In this document: positions 1 through 8,580 of the stretch, in pieces
How positions within the stretch are numbered: the stretch's first letter is position 1
Layout of the letters: the number at the start of each line of letters is the position of its first letter
From: Bacteroidota bacterium
GTDB taxonomy: Bacteria; Bacteroidota; Bacteroidia; Bacteroidales; F082
NCBI GenBank assembly: GCA_009773165.1
Contig: WOUZ01000003.1
Location: 1 to 64,000 of the forward strand
Length of the DNA stretch: 64,000 nucleotides
Direction of reading: 5' to 3'
The notes under the pieces: model-generated
Seen by the model: the letters and a program-made list of their open reading frames with translations, nothing else
Databases searched by the model: none
Told to the model about the DNA's origin: nothing
Program-made: the position numbers and the translations under genes

Positions 1-45
1 TTGACGCTCTTGTGTTGTGAGTTTAAATTGTTCCCGATTTGCCAT
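1..45 (-). CDS. N-terminal 15 codons of an unidentified gene cut by the window edge
   Basis: An ATG at 45-43 opens an uninterrupted frame to base 1 and reads MANREQFKLTTQERQ. It follows the M1 peptidase stop on the same strand by about 30 bases, with an A-rich, AAGG-containing stretch just before the ATG. The segment 'LTTQERQ' resembles the start of helix-turn-helix regions in IS630-type transposases, but 15 residues cannot establish this. No terminal inverted repeat can be judged from the 30-base gap. Confidence 0.35.
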   Translation of the reverse strand, partial: MANREQFKLTTQERQ

Positions 46-75
46 TTTTTTACCTTTTTTTTTGGCTCAAAACGG

Positions 76-2439
76 TCAACGTATTTCAGGCACTGACAGA
101 ACAATAAATTTAGCAAATCCAATGAGCGTGTCACATTGATTGCGAAGTTCGGCAAAATACCAACCTTTTGCCCATGAAGCTGTGGCTATATTAACTTCTT
201 TCTGTTTATTGATTTCGGTTTGATGCACAATTTTCCCGGTGCTGTCGATCACAGTAATATTCCCATGCTGATCGTCAGTCCAGCGAAGTAGCAGGTTTTC
301 TCTAGCAGGATTAGGCTCAATTTTTAATTCAAGTTTCGTTGGATTGTCTTTAAGATTATGAATGCCAACGATTTGACTATCCCAAACGGCTAAGGTATAT
401 TGCCCTGGCTTGAAATCGTTAACAATAATATATCCGATGTTCCATAATCCTTCACGTGTTTGTGACACTTCATGCCAGTCGTCAGCCGGACTTGAACGAT
501 AAAGCACAACAACTGAATCCTGTTCGGAAAGTATCAGTGAAGCATCCAATGTAGATGTGTTGCTATAAAAGAAACGTCCACGCATTGAGGTGTTTTCAGC
601 AAAAATTCCGTTCATCTCCCAATGTCGGTAAGGTGATAATCGTAAACCGGCGATTGGTTCTTTCAAACTATCAGGAGCAACCCAATTGTGGGTAAAACGA
701 TAAAAGGCTGAATCGGGTAAAACATCAGTAAAGAGCTTGAAATGAAGCGTTGGCAGTGATAATTCTCCAATTGTTCGAATGACGCCATCTAAATCTGTTG
801 TTGCATCTGCCGTTTTATCATAAAAATCGGAAAGCACGAGCAGGGGTTCAAATGGGACAATTTTTTCTGAGCTACCTGTTCTTCCACTAAAATGAACGGT
901 ATCTGTATGTTTCTCCCAGTTGCTGCCAACAAAGGTCACTTCCAGAATATTGTTATTAGCAATATGTTGATAACCTTTGTGTTTTTGTTTATGGTAAAGT
1001 TCAGCTTTAAATGCAGTTCCTTCCGGACTGATATTCATCGAATCAATAGAAAAATGTGGAGTCCCTGGCGTAAAAACCCAGGTCTCAAAAAAATCAGTCA
1101 GATCAACACCTGTATAATTACTCAAAAAGTCACGCATATCTCCGGAGCTTGCATGTTGAAAGGCGAAATGCTGAAGGTAGGCTCTGATAGCTTCAAAAAA
1201 CACATCTTGCCCAAGGTAATTCATCAACGTATGAACTACCGTAGCGCCTTTGTCATAAACAGTTGTGCCATAGGTGTATTGAGTTGGTACATCATGTAAT
1301 GATAAATACGATCCGTCGGTCAGGTGAGCGTTTTTAAGCACATCGAGGTGATTGGAATTCATTTCTGTGCGGTAGACAGAGGGATTGTAAAGGTCATGTT
1401 TGTAAAAATGATGACAAAAAGTTGCCCAGCCTTCATTAAGCCACATGTCACCGGCATCAGCACAAGTTACCAGGTCGCCAAACCACATATGCGAAAGCTC
1501 ATGGGTTAATAAATACTCTGATGTTAGATTTCCATTGATAGCGGAGTGTGGATAGGCTATATTTGTTACATGTTCCATCGCACCAATGGATGTCCCGGTA
1601 TAACCAATCCTGTCAAATGGATAAGGACCAAACCTGTTTTCAAAGTTGGTTAAAATCTGATGTAAATGTAAAAACGAGCCGGCAACTTTAAGGGTGTCTG
1701 AAGGCCTGGTGTAAATAGTAACCGGCAGTTGTTTGTCAAGTCCTTGGTAGACAGATTCAGTGAGTGAGTAGTTTCCTGCTGCAACTGAAGCTAAATAGGT
1801 TGGTATCGGTTGATTTAACAACCAATGCCAGGTTATCAGTCCGTTACCGTGATGGATGGTATCGCTGAGTAGTCCGCACGCGATGCCAGTCATTGTTTCT
1901 GGAAGCGTAATCAATACTTCATAAGTTGCCCTGTCTTGAAAATCATCAACACATGGAAACCATGCTTTCCCAAGATTATGTGGATCACTTTCGAAACCAA
2001 CTCCAAGATTAAAAGCGTAGTTGCCACTAAAATGAAACCCGCCCCAGGCTTCATGAAAGGGGATTCCTCCATAGGTGATTTTGAGCTGAATCGTGTCATT
2101 GGGAGTATAAGTTTCGGTGGTTTGAATTTGTAATACATCACCGCTTTGTGTAAATGGAAGCAACTGATCGGCCAACATCACCGAAGTGACCTGAAGTGCT
2201 TTTAGCTCAAGGGGAAAATGATTTAGACTTACTTTCGGCAAAAGTGTCAAATTTGCTTCTGCCTGAAAGCTTTTTGCAGCGAAATCAATGGATTGAATAT
2301 GAATTTTGTAGTGAAGTGCATCAATAGTGTCAGCTGCAACCGACCGCTCAAACCCGTGCTTATGATTACATTGGGCGATAGCTTCCTTGCTTGCGCTAAA
2401 ACAACATACTAATAATAGCAAAACCAGTGATTTATACAT
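76..2439 (-). CDS. Exported M1-family zinc aminopeptidase with T9SS sorting domain
   Basis: A secreted or surface-anchored metallopeptidase of the M1 (aminopeptidase N-like) family, about 787 residues. The ATG at 2439 is preferred over an upstream in-frame TTG because it opens directly into a signal peptide (MYKSLVLLLL). The exopeptidase motif GAMEH lies near residue 285. The zinc site HELSH lies near residue 313, with the third ligand glutamate in 'NEGWATF' 18 residues on. The likely catalytic tyrosine lies in 'YGTTVYDKGA'. The last ~85 residues (from about 703, 'KIEPNPA') have the beta-sandwich pattern of a type A T9SS C-terminal sorting domain, so export through the outer membrane is expected. 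The gene stands alone, divergent from a TolC gene. The family call is firm; the substrate is unknown. Confidence 0.9.
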   Translation of the reverse strand: MYKSLVLLLLVCCFSASKEAIAQCNHKHGFERSVAADTIDALHYKIHIQSIDFAAKSFQAEANLTLLPKVSLNHFPLELKALQVTSVMLADQLLPFTQSGDVLQIQTTETYTPNDTIQLKITYGGIPFHEAWGGFHFSGNYAFNLGVGFESDPHNLGKAWFPCVDDFQDRATYEVLITLPETMTGIACGLLSDTIHHGNGLITWHWLLNQPIPTYLASVAAGNYSLTESVYQGLDKQLPVTIYTRPSDTLKVAGSFLHLHQILTNFENRFGPYPFDRIGYTGTSIGAMEHVTNIAYPHSAINGNLTSEYLLTHELSHMWFGDLVTCADAGDMWLNEGWATFCHHFYKHDLYNPSVYRTEMNSNHLDVLKNAHLTDGSYLSLHDVPTQYTYGTTVYDKGATVVHTLMNYLGQDVFFEAIRAYLQHFAFQHASSGDMRDFLSNYTGVDLTDFFETWVFTPGTPHFSIDSMNISPEGTAFKAELYHKQKHKGYQHIANNNILEVTFVGSNWEKHTDTVHFSGRTGSSEKIVPFEPLLVLSDFYDKTADATTDLDGVIRTIGELSLPTLHFKLFTDVLPDSAFYRFTHNWVAPDSLKEPIAGLRLSPYRHWEMNGIFAENTSMRGRFFYSNTSTLDASLILSEQDSVVVLYRSSPADDWHEVSQTREGLWNIGYIIVNDFKPGQYTLAVWDSQIVGIHNLKDNPTKLELKIEPNPARENLLLRWTDDQHGNITVIDSTGKIVHQTEINKQKEVNIATASWAKGWYFAELRNQCDTLIGFAKFIVLSVPEIR

Positions 2440-2457
2440 GTCTTTAACAATTTTCAA

Positions 2458-2465
2458 CAAAAATA
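2458..2465 (-). promoter_or_regulatory. Bacteroidota -7 box for the M1 peptidase
   Basis: The minus strand reads TATTTTTG, a match to the Bacteroidota -7 consensus TAnnTTTG, ending 18 bases before the ATG at 2439. The implied 5' leader is only about 10-15 bases. Confidence 0.5.
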
Positions 2466-2659
2466 GAATATTTGTATAACTTTATCGTTCGATGATTGTT
2501 TCTTATCTTTGAAGAAAAATAAAAGACTTGATTCAATTCAAATTTGGTGCATATGTTCATAAACGAACATCTCTTGTTGGATAGTGAACACATGATGATT
2601 ATTAATTGACTGACATTATTATTTCAGAGCCTACAGATCAATGAATTACAATTGTGGCA

Positions 2660-2667
2660 TATTTTTG
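2660..2667 (+). promoter_or_regulatory. Candidate -7 box for tolC/MFP genes
   Basis: TATTTTTG matches TAnnTTTG and lies 34 bases before the TolC start. A second match, TATCTTTG at 2504-2511, lies about 190 bases upstream and could be an alternative promoter. Neither has a clear TTTG at the -33 position. Confidence 0.4.
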
Positions 2668-2701
2668 GTTACACAAGCAAAAAAGTTTTAAAGCTTATAG
2701 C

Positions 2702-4114
2702 ATGAACACACAAAAAAAAGATTTTAGTACAAGATTTATCCAATTTTCGATTGCGGTCAGCATAGTCCTTCTGCTTGTTAGCGGTAGCATTGTGGCGCAA
2801 AAGGTTTATACACTTGAAGATTGTATAAATCTTGCTTTAGAAAACAATATCCGGATTAAGCAAAGTCGTCTGGAAGTGGAATCAGCCGATATCAGTAAGA
2901 TGGAGAGTAAACTTAATATTTTACCTTCATTAAACGCCGGAACTTCGCATTCATATGGCTGGGGACGCTCAGTTGATATGGCTACATATCAATATGTTAA
3001 TCAGCAAACCCAATCGAGTTATTTCAATGTCAGCAGCGACATGACCTTATTTAATGGATTTCAAAAACTGAATACAGTAAAGCAGCGTAGGGCTGAATAT
3101 CTGGCTGCTAAATACAACGCTGACAAAATGCAGAATGACATCTCTCTGACTGTTGCCAGTTATTATCTTCAAATTCTGTTTAGTAGAGAATTGCTTCAGA
3201 ATGCCCGCTCACAGGCTGAAATCACATTACAACAAATTGAACGTACTAAAAAACTTGTCGATGCCGGGACACTTGCCAAAGGAAGTTTACTCGAAATACA
3301 GGCTCAGGGTGCTAATGAAGAGGTTTCGGTGATACAGGCTGAGAATCAGTTAAATCTTGCTTATTTAGATCTGTTGCAGTTACTTGAAATGGAAGCTGGT
3401 ACACCATTCCAGATTGATGTTCCTGCTTTAAAAGTGACACAACAACCATCATTATTACCGGTTGATTTTATCTATAACAAAGCTCTTGAAGTGATGCCGG
3501 AAATTAAAAGTGCCGAAATGAACTTCGAAAGCAGTCAACGCGGACTATATATTGCTCAAGGCAGCAGAAGCCCAAGCATTAGTATGTCGGCGGCTTTGGG
3601 AACCAATTATTCTGATCAGATTCGAGTTAGTAATAACCCATTTGATCCTGATTATGAAAATATTAAGCCTTTTGGTGATCAATGGAAAGATAACCGCAGT
3701 ACTACTCTGTCATTTCGTTTAAGTATTCCAATTTTTAATGGTTACCAAATCAGTTCGTATATTGGTAAGTCACGGCTTAATGTGATGAATGCAGATTATA
3801 ACCTTCAACTGGCAAAAAATACATTGCGTAAAAATGTTGAAACAGCTTATGCTGATGCACTTGCCTCTCATACTACATTCACGGCTCGCGAGAAATCTTT
3901 GGTGAGTCTGCGTGAATCATTTACTTATACTGAACAAAAATTCAATGTTGGAATGGTAAATGCGATCGATTATAATGTTGCGAAGAATCAGTTAAGCCGA
4001 TCGGAGTCCGACTTGCTTTCTGCAAAATATGACTATATCTTTAAATTAAAAATTCTTGATTTCTACCTTGGCAGGGCATTAACACTTGCCGACATGAAAG
4101 ATTTCATTGAATAA
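2702..4114 (+). CDS. TolC-family outer-membrane efflux protein
   Basis: Outer-membrane channel of a tripartite exporter, 470 residues. The ATG at 2702 is chosen over an in-frame GTG at 2654 because it leads into a signal peptide that ends near '...SIVAQ'. The mature start 'YTLEDCINLALENN' is the typical opening of the outer membrane efflux protein repeat. Two alpha-hairpin/beta-strand repeats follow, with the second beginning near 'LPVDFIYNKALEVMPEI'. A stem-loop terminator follows, and then a membrane-fusion protein with its own promoter. No inner-membrane permease lies beside the pair, so the pump type (ABC or RND) cannot be told from here. Confidence 0.9.
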   Translation: MNTQKKDFSTRFIQFSIAVSIVLLLVSGSIVAQKVYTLEDCINLALENNIRIKQSRLEVESADISKMESKLNILPSLNAGTSHSYGWGRSVDMATYQYVNQQTQSSYFNVSSDMTLFNGFQKLNTVKQRRAEYLAAKYNADKMQNDISLTVASYYLQILFSRELLQNARSQAEITLQQIERTKKLVDAGTLAKGSLLEIQAQGANEEVSVIQAENQLNLAYLDLLQLLEMEAGTPFQIDVPALKVTQQPSLLPVDFIYNKALEVMPEIKSAEMNFESSQRGLYIAQGSRSPSISMSAALGTNYSDQIRVSNNPFDPDYENIKPFGDQWKDNRSTTLSFRLSIPIFNGYQISSYIGKSRLNVMNADYNLQLAKNTLRKNVETAYADALASHTTFTAREKSLVSLRESFTYTEQKFNVGMVNAIDYNVAKNQLSRSESDLLSAKYDYIFKLKILDFYLGRALTLADMKDFIE

Positions 4115-4131
4115 AAAAAGGAAAGGAAAAG

Positions 4132-4172
4132 TAGTCCCCGGAGTTAACAAAGCTTCGGGGCTATCGTTTTTT
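4132..4172 (+). terminator. Rho-independent terminator after TolC
   Basis: An imperfect stem pairs TAGTCCCCGGAG (4132-4143) with CTTCGGGGCTA (4153-4163), with one bulge. A run of six T residues follows a few bases later. Confidence 0.6.
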
Positions 4173-4177
4173 AACTA

Positions 4178-4208
4178 TTGACTACCAAACACAAAATCCC
4201 TATTTTTG
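4178..4208 (+). promoter_or_regulatory. Promoter for membrane-fusion protein / tsaB
   Basis: TATTTTTG at 4201-4208 matches the -7 box, and a TTG at 4178-4180 sits 20 bases upstream, close to the expected -33 TTTG spacing. It lies just after the TolC terminator, so the downstream genes can be transcribed separately. Confidence 0.55.
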
Positions 4209-4250
4209 GACTTTCAACAGAGAGTTTTATTTTCAAACCCAACACATAAT

Positions 4251-5597
4251 ATGAGTAAAATTACAAAATCAACACGGAACTGGATCATTGGCATTGCTGT
4301 TTTCGCAGTAGCAATAGTGGTTGCTTTGGTTTTTGCAAAACAACGCAATCAACAGGATATTGAAGTGAGTACCGAAAAGGCTGCTTACAGAAGTATTATT
4401 GAAACAGTGGCTGCAAATGGTAAAATTCAGCCTGCTTTAGAAGTGAAAATCAGTCCATATATTTCAGGAGAAGTTGTTGATTTATATGTACGAGAAGGTA
4501 ATTTTGTTAAAAAAGGACAACTTTTAGCAAAAATTGATGCAACAATCTATCTTTCTAGTTACGAGCAAGTTGAAGCCTCTGTAAATAGTGCCAAAGCAAA
4601 TATGGCCAACACACGGGCAAGGGTTGCTCAAGCCGAAGCGCAGTTTGTTAAAGCTCAGCTTGACCGCGACAGGAATGAAAAACTTTACAATCAAAAGGTA
4701 ATTTCTGACTCTGATTGGGATGGTATTAAGGCATCTTACAAAGTGAGCAGTGCCGAATTTGAGGCATCAAAAGAAAGTTTAAAAGCGACTCAATTTCAGG
4801 TGCAGAACTCCGAAGCAGCACTTAAAGAAGCGCGTGAGAATCTGAATCGTACAAGTATTTATGCACCTGCTGATGGCACAATATCCAAACTCAATGTTGA
4901 AGTTGGTGAACGCGTTACAGGGGCATCACAGTTTTCTTCAGGAACTGAGATCATGCGAATTGCTAACCTCGACAATATGGAGGTAAAAGTTGAAGTAAGC
5001 GAAAATGATATCCCGCGTGTTAAACTTAATGACACATGCTTAATAGAGGTTGACGCCTATATGAACAGGAAGTTTAAAGGATATGTTACAGAAATAGCCA
5101 CCTCGGCCAATAACGCCACTGTTAGTGTAGACCAGGTAACCAATTTCGAAGTAAAAGTGATGTTACTCAAAAATTCCTACAGCGATTTAGTAAAAGCAGA
5201 TAGTGCGATAAAATCACCTTTCCGTCCAGGTATGTCCGCCACAGTTGACATTCAGACTAAAATTGTAAATAACGTTTTAACAGTACCCATTCAGGCTGTG
5301 ACAACACGCGATGACACTACCTCAGGTAAAATTTCCAGAAAAAAATCTGAAGATGTGATAGCGACTCCAAACGCGCCATTGCAGGAGTATGTGTTTGTTG
5401 CTGAAAACCAGACAAGCAAGATTAAAGCCGTTAAAACAGGGATTCAGGATAATACGTATATTCAAATTCTTGAAGGTGTTAATGAGAATGATGAGGTTAT
5501 CACAGGACCTTACCGTGTTGTGTCAAAGACACTGAAAAACAACGACAAGATAAAGGTTGTTGATAAAAGCAAGTTGTTTGAAACAGGGAAGAAATAG
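4251..5597 (+). CDS. HlyD/MacA-type periplasmic membrane-fusion protein
   Basis: Periplasmic adaptor linking an inner-membrane pump to a TolC channel, 448 residues. The ATG at 4251 is preferred to the in-frame TTG at 4206, which lies inside the promoter. One N-terminal membrane anchor (about residues 11-28) is followed by a lipoyl-like half ('SPYISGEVVDLYVREGN'), a long alpha-hairpin (about 100-200, rich in Ala, Gln and Glu), the second lipoyl half ('IYAPADGTISKLNVEVGE') and a beta-barrel domain. The gene follows TolC and ends five bases before tsaB. The lack of an adjacent ABC or RND permease is unusual. The adaptor call is firm; the cargo is unknown. Confidence 0.88.
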   Translation: MSKITKSTRNWIIGIAVFAVAIVVALVFAKQRNQQDIEVSTEKAAYRSIIETVAANGKIQPALEVKISPYISGEVVDLYVREGNFVKKGQLLAKIDATIYLSSYEQVEASVNSAKANMANTRARVAQAEAQFVKAQLDRDRNEKLYNQKVISDSDWDGIKASYKVSSAEFEASKESLKATQFQVQNSEAALKEARENLNRTSIYAPADGTISKLNVEVGERVTGASQFSSGTEIMRIANLDNMEVKVEVSENDIPRVKLNDTCLIEVDAYMNRKFKGYVTEIATSANNATVSVDQVTNFEVKVMLLKNSYSDLVKADSAIKSPFRPGMSATVDIQTKIVNNVLTVPIQAVTTRDDTTSGKISRKKSEDVIATPNAPLQEYVFVAENQTSKIKAVKTGIQDNTYIQILEGVNENDEVITGPYRVVSKTLKNNDKIKVVDKSKLFETGKK

Positions 5598-5601
5598 GTA
5601 A

Positions 5602-6306
5602 ATGGCCGCTATTTTATTGATTGAAACGGCAACTCAGGTTTGTTCAGCTGGTCTGTGTGTCGATAATCATCTTGTATCAATACGCGAAAGTTTTGATCAG
5701 CGTTCACATGCCGAACTGATAACTACTTACATATCAGAGGTAATTAATGAAGGTGGATTATCATTTGAACAGCTTGATGCTGTAGCAGTTAGTAAAGGTC
5801 CCGGTTCTTATACCGGATTACGAATCGGAGTTTCTACAGCCAAAGGCATATGCTTTGCGTGTGATATTCCTTTGATATCAATAGATACGTTGCAAGCATT
5901 AGCTTTTGGAATGAAATTGCAAGCCGATAAACTTTTTATAGAGAATGACCAACTTTTTTGTCCGATGATAGATGCACGCAGAATGGAGGTTTATACAGCC
6001 ATTTTTGACTCTACATTGTCGACAGTTATGCCAACTACTGCTCTTGTTATTGAAGCTGACAGTTTGAATCATTGGCTTGTGAATAAGAAAGTCTGCTTTG
6101 CAGGTGATGGATCAGCAAAATGTAATCAGATCCTGTCTCATGAAAATGCTTGTTTTATAGATGGGGTTCATCCTTCAGTCGTCAATATGGTTAATCATGC
6201 TAATCAAGCTTTTAGTGAAGGAAAATTTGAAAATTTAGCTTACTTTGAACCTTTTTATCTGAAGGATTTTGTTGCTGGTTTACCTAAAGTTAAGGGATTG
6301 CATTAA
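5602..6306 (+). CDS. tsaB: tRNA threonylcarbamoyladenosine biosynthesis protein TsaB
   Basis: TsaB, the inactive-kinase-fold partner that dimerises with TsaD in making the universal t6A37 tRNA modification. The 234-residue length is normal. The N-terminal actin-like fold is recognisable ('ILLIETATQVCSAGL'), as is the family signature 'SKGPGSYTGLRIGVSTAKG' at roughly residues 74-92. The ATG at 5602 lies four bases after the membrane-fusion stop, so it is probably read from the 4201 promoter. The coupling to an exporter gene is positional and says nothing about function. The C-terminal half is variable, as is usual in TsaB. Confidence 0.93.
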   Translation: MAAILLIETATQVCSAGLCVDNHLVSIRESFDQRSHAELITTYISEVINEGGLSFEQLDAVAVSKGPGSYTGLRIGVSTAKGICFACDIPLISIDTLQALAFGMKLQADKLFIENDQLFCPMIDARRMEVYTAIFDSTLSTVMPTTALVIEADSLNHWLVNKKVCFAGDGSAKCNQILSHENACFIDGVHPSVVNMVNHANQAFSEGKFENLAYFEPFYLKDFVAGLPKVKGLH

Positions 6307-6597
6307 TTTTAACTAATCAGTCGCTTAATCGTATTAAATTACATCTTTTGAAAGGAAGTTTGAGTGATTATTGCTAAATATTAAACACGAGTTTATAATA
6401 AGTTGCGGAAAATGAATGCGTTTAATAATTAGTATTGTTATTAGTTGATCATTATTGTAAATCAACACATCTCGTAACAATCAGATAATCAATAAAATAA
6501 TGTTCTTAATTGAAATTAACTGATTTAGCTCATCATTTTTTTTTAAATATTGATAAATAAAAACCTCAATTTCATTTACTTTATATTTAAAAGCCCT
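6307..6597 (+). other. AT-rich intergenic stretch
   Basis: About 290 bases between tsaB and the next promoter. It is very AT-rich with several short TTA/TAA-rich near-repeats. I see no open frame with a start, no tRNA-like cloverleaf and no convincing terminator stem. Confidence 0.5.
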
Positions 6598-6605
6598 TAT
6601 TTTTG
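6598..6605 (+). promoter_or_regulatory. -7 box for the lysine-rich protein gene
   Basis: TATTTTTG matches TAnnTTTG and ends 16 bases before the ATG at 6622, implying a very short leader. Confidence 0.5.
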
Positions 6606-6621
6606 TAGAAAATATCGAATT

Positions 6622-7242
6622 ATGAAATTCTCTGATAATCTAAATGAGTTTGATATTCTTGACCTTTTGAATGAATACCACTCCGAACTAAGAAAACTTA
6701 AACACAAAACAGGTTTTGTTAAGGACCGTATAACTGAGCTTGAAGCGCTTTATGAAAAGAAGTTGAAGCGTAACGAGAAAAGCAGGGGTCAGTCTTTTGC
6801 TGAACATATAGTTGACGATGCTGGTAACGACCAGGAAAGTGAAGCTGATAATCAAAAGCTTAGTAAACATTCAAAAAGGGATAAAAAGCTGACTGCCCCT
6901 AAAAAGACAAAAAAGAGTCCTAAAAAGAAACGTCCGCTTTTAAAAACTTCCGAACGACAAAAGCCCGGAAGGAAACAACAGGCCTTGTCGCTTTGGGATC
7001 AAATGATTGTTGATAGTATTACAGATCATGGGCGTCCAACGATTAGCCGTGAGATTCTGGATGATATTACGAAAAGGGCTACCGAACAAGGAATATATGA
7101 CGGCGAAGAAAAAACAAAAAGCAAGCTTAACCAATGCCTTGTTAAATTAACTTCAGATAACAGAAAGACATTAATTAAGATTCCATTTGAAGGTAGGGGG
7201 CACGCCTATGCTCTGGCGGAGTGGGCAAATGTAAAAGAGTAA
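6622..7242 (+). CDS. Unknown coiled-coil / Lys-rich protein with possible C-terminal DNA-binding domain
   Basis: I do not recognise a named family. The ATG at 6622 follows a -7 box, while the in-frame upstream extension overlaps that promoter, so 206 residues is the likely length. Three regions are visible. Residues ~1-55 are a charged amphipathic, probably coiled-coil segment ('LRKLKHKTGFVKDRITELEALYE'-type). Residues ~60-120 are low-complexity and very Lys-rich ('KKTKKSPKKKRP'). Residues ~122-206 look like a compact alpha/beta domain ('LWDQMIVDSITDHGRPTIS'... ending 'GHAYALAEWANVKE') with a winged-helix-like pattern. The basic linker next to a small C-terminal domain suggests nucleic-acid binding, which is inference. 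It is monocistronic. Confidence 0.7.
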   Translation: MKFSDNLNEFDILDLLNEYHSELRKLKHKTGFVKDRITELEALYEKKLKRNEKSRGQSFAEHIVDDAGNDQESEADNQKLSKHSKRDKKLTAPKKTKKSPKKKRPLLKTSERQKPGRKQQALSLWDQMIVDSITDHGRPTISREILDDITKRATEQGIYDGEEKTKSKLNQCLVKLTSDNRKTLIKIPFEGRGHAYALAEWANVKE

Positions 7243-7346
7243 GGATCATTACAGTAATTGCAACTTAAAAGCCGGGAAGCGATGTCCAAAGTCACTTTGA
7301 ACCTTTGGTATCATTGAAATTGGAAATCAAGAATAGTGGTTTGTAG

Positions 7347-7547
7347 TTACCCTAATCCGTAGTAGTCGCCACCACCTTTTTCCGACCGTCGCCGGGCTGT
7401 GTTTTCGAGTACTTTCAGTTTCATTTCATCCGAATAGGTATCCCACTTTGCAATCTCTTCCGTTGTTCTGTAACAACCAACACACACGTTGTCAGTATCA
7501 TAGATGCAAATAAGTTGGCAGGGTGATTTTATTTTCTTCTTTAACAT
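7347..7547 (-). CDS. DUF1289 family small cysteine-rich protein
   Basis: A 66-residue protein with the DUF1289 pattern: 'SPCQLICIYD' then 'CVGCYRT', giving four closely spaced cysteines that could bind a metal, followed by 'EEIAKW' and a short basic tail. DUF1289 has no settled function that I can assign. It lies 50 bases downstream of the beta-propeller lipoprotein gene on the same strand and is probably the last gene of a udk-propeller-DUF1289 transcript. Confidence 0.8.
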   Translation of the reverse strand: MLKKKIKSPCQLICIYDTDNVCVGCYRTTEEIAKWDTYSDEMKLKVLENTARRRSEKGGGDYYGLG

Positions 7548-7597
7548 TGCTAAAATATTTGTTTTTGAAACAAGAAAAATCAGGGATTGTTCAAGTT

Positions 7598-8569
7598 TTA
7601 TTCTGCTTTTTGCCTTTTTAAAACAGCGATCCCTCTTGTTTTCGTTCCGAACCAGATATTGTTTTCGTTGTCAACCATAATACAAGTGACCCACTTGTCT
7701 GGCAGTCCATTTTTTTCGTTATAAGTAGTCCAGGTTGTTCCATCATAAGAGGATGCTCCAAAAGGCGTTCCAAACCACATGGTGCCGTCGTTATCTTTAG
7801 CAATTGCATCTACCCGGCTGAATACAAGTCCGTTAGCCATAGAATAGTCGATAAATTGTTCGTTTTTGAAGTGAGTTACTCCGGCTAACGAACCAATCCA
7901 TAGTTCATCATTTTCATCATGATAAAGTGAGACAACAAAGCCTGCCTGATTGTTGCCAGCTAAAAAAGTTTGCCAGTTGAAACCGTCATAGCGGGAAATC
8001 CCAAATTCAGTTCCAAACCATTTATCATCAACCTGATCAATAGATATCGATCGCACAATGTTATGAACCAAGGCATTGCCTTCATCTTTTTCGTAAAGGA
8101 TCCAGTCGTTCCCATCAAAATAACTTACTCCATGTCCTGTTGCCACCCAAGGATTGTTGTCATTGTCAAGAGCAATATCATACACATAATTATAGCCAAG
8201 TCCTGAGCTTTCGTCGAACGATTGCCATTGATTATTGATAAAAGAAGAAACCCCAAATGGTGTCCCGAACCAAACCTTCTGATCTTTTCCGATGGCAACG
8301 GCATTTACCTGATGATGAATCAAACCCTGTTGAGTATTGTATTTCGACCATAATGCCCCATCAAATTTAGAAGCTCCAAATTCGGTTGCGACCCAAATAT
8401 TCCCAGATAAATCTATCGCAATATCATTAACATTATTGTCGATAAGGCCGTCTTTAGTGGCATGATAAACCCATGTATTATTTGTAACCGGGGGGTTATT
8501 CTTTGTACATCCTGCAACCAATATCATAAGAACTAAGAAAATGGTGATTGAAAAAATCCGATATTTCAT
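7598..8569 (-). CDS. Lipoprotein with two-component-regulator-type beta-propeller repeats
   Basis: A 323-residue lipoprotein. The signal peptide ends in the lipobox LVAGC (about residues 17-21). The remainder is about seven tandem ~43-residue blades of the kind 'D..GNIWVATEFGASKFDG..W..Y', the repeat found in the periplasmic sensors of Bacteroidota hybrid two-component systems. No transmembrane segment or kinase domain follows, so it is a free-standing propeller, probably a periplasmic or surface ligand- or protein-binding module. It starts 11 bases after the udk stop, which suggests cotranscription. The ligand is unknown. Confidence 0.8.
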   Translation of the reverse strand: MKYRIFSITIFLVLMILVAGCTKNNPPVTNNTWVYHATKDGLIDNNVNDIAIDLSGNIWVATEFGASKFDGALWSKYNTQQGLIHHQVNAVAIGKDQKVWFGTPFGVSSFINNQWQSFDESSGLGYNYVYDIALDNDNNPWVATGHGVSYFDGNDWILYEKDEGNALVHNIVRSISIDQVDDKWFGTEFGISRYDGFNWQTFLAGNNQAGFVVSLYHDENDELWIGSLAGVTHFKNEQFIDYSMANGLVFSRVDAIAKDNDGTMWFGTPFGASSYDGTTWTTYNEKNGLPDKWVTCIMVDNENNIWFGTKTRGIAVLKRQKAE

Positions 8570-8580
8570 AAAGTTCGTTT

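Noticed and set aside
892-1299. 135-residue open frame antisense to the M1 peptidase
   Set aside because: Shadow frame over the conserved peptidase domain, with no promoter box or recognisable domain.
6307-6621. Possible small RNA or tRNA in the AT-rich gap before the Lys-rich gene
   Set aside because: No cloverleaf, conserved TTC loop, GC stem or terminator was seen; only AT-rich near-repeats.
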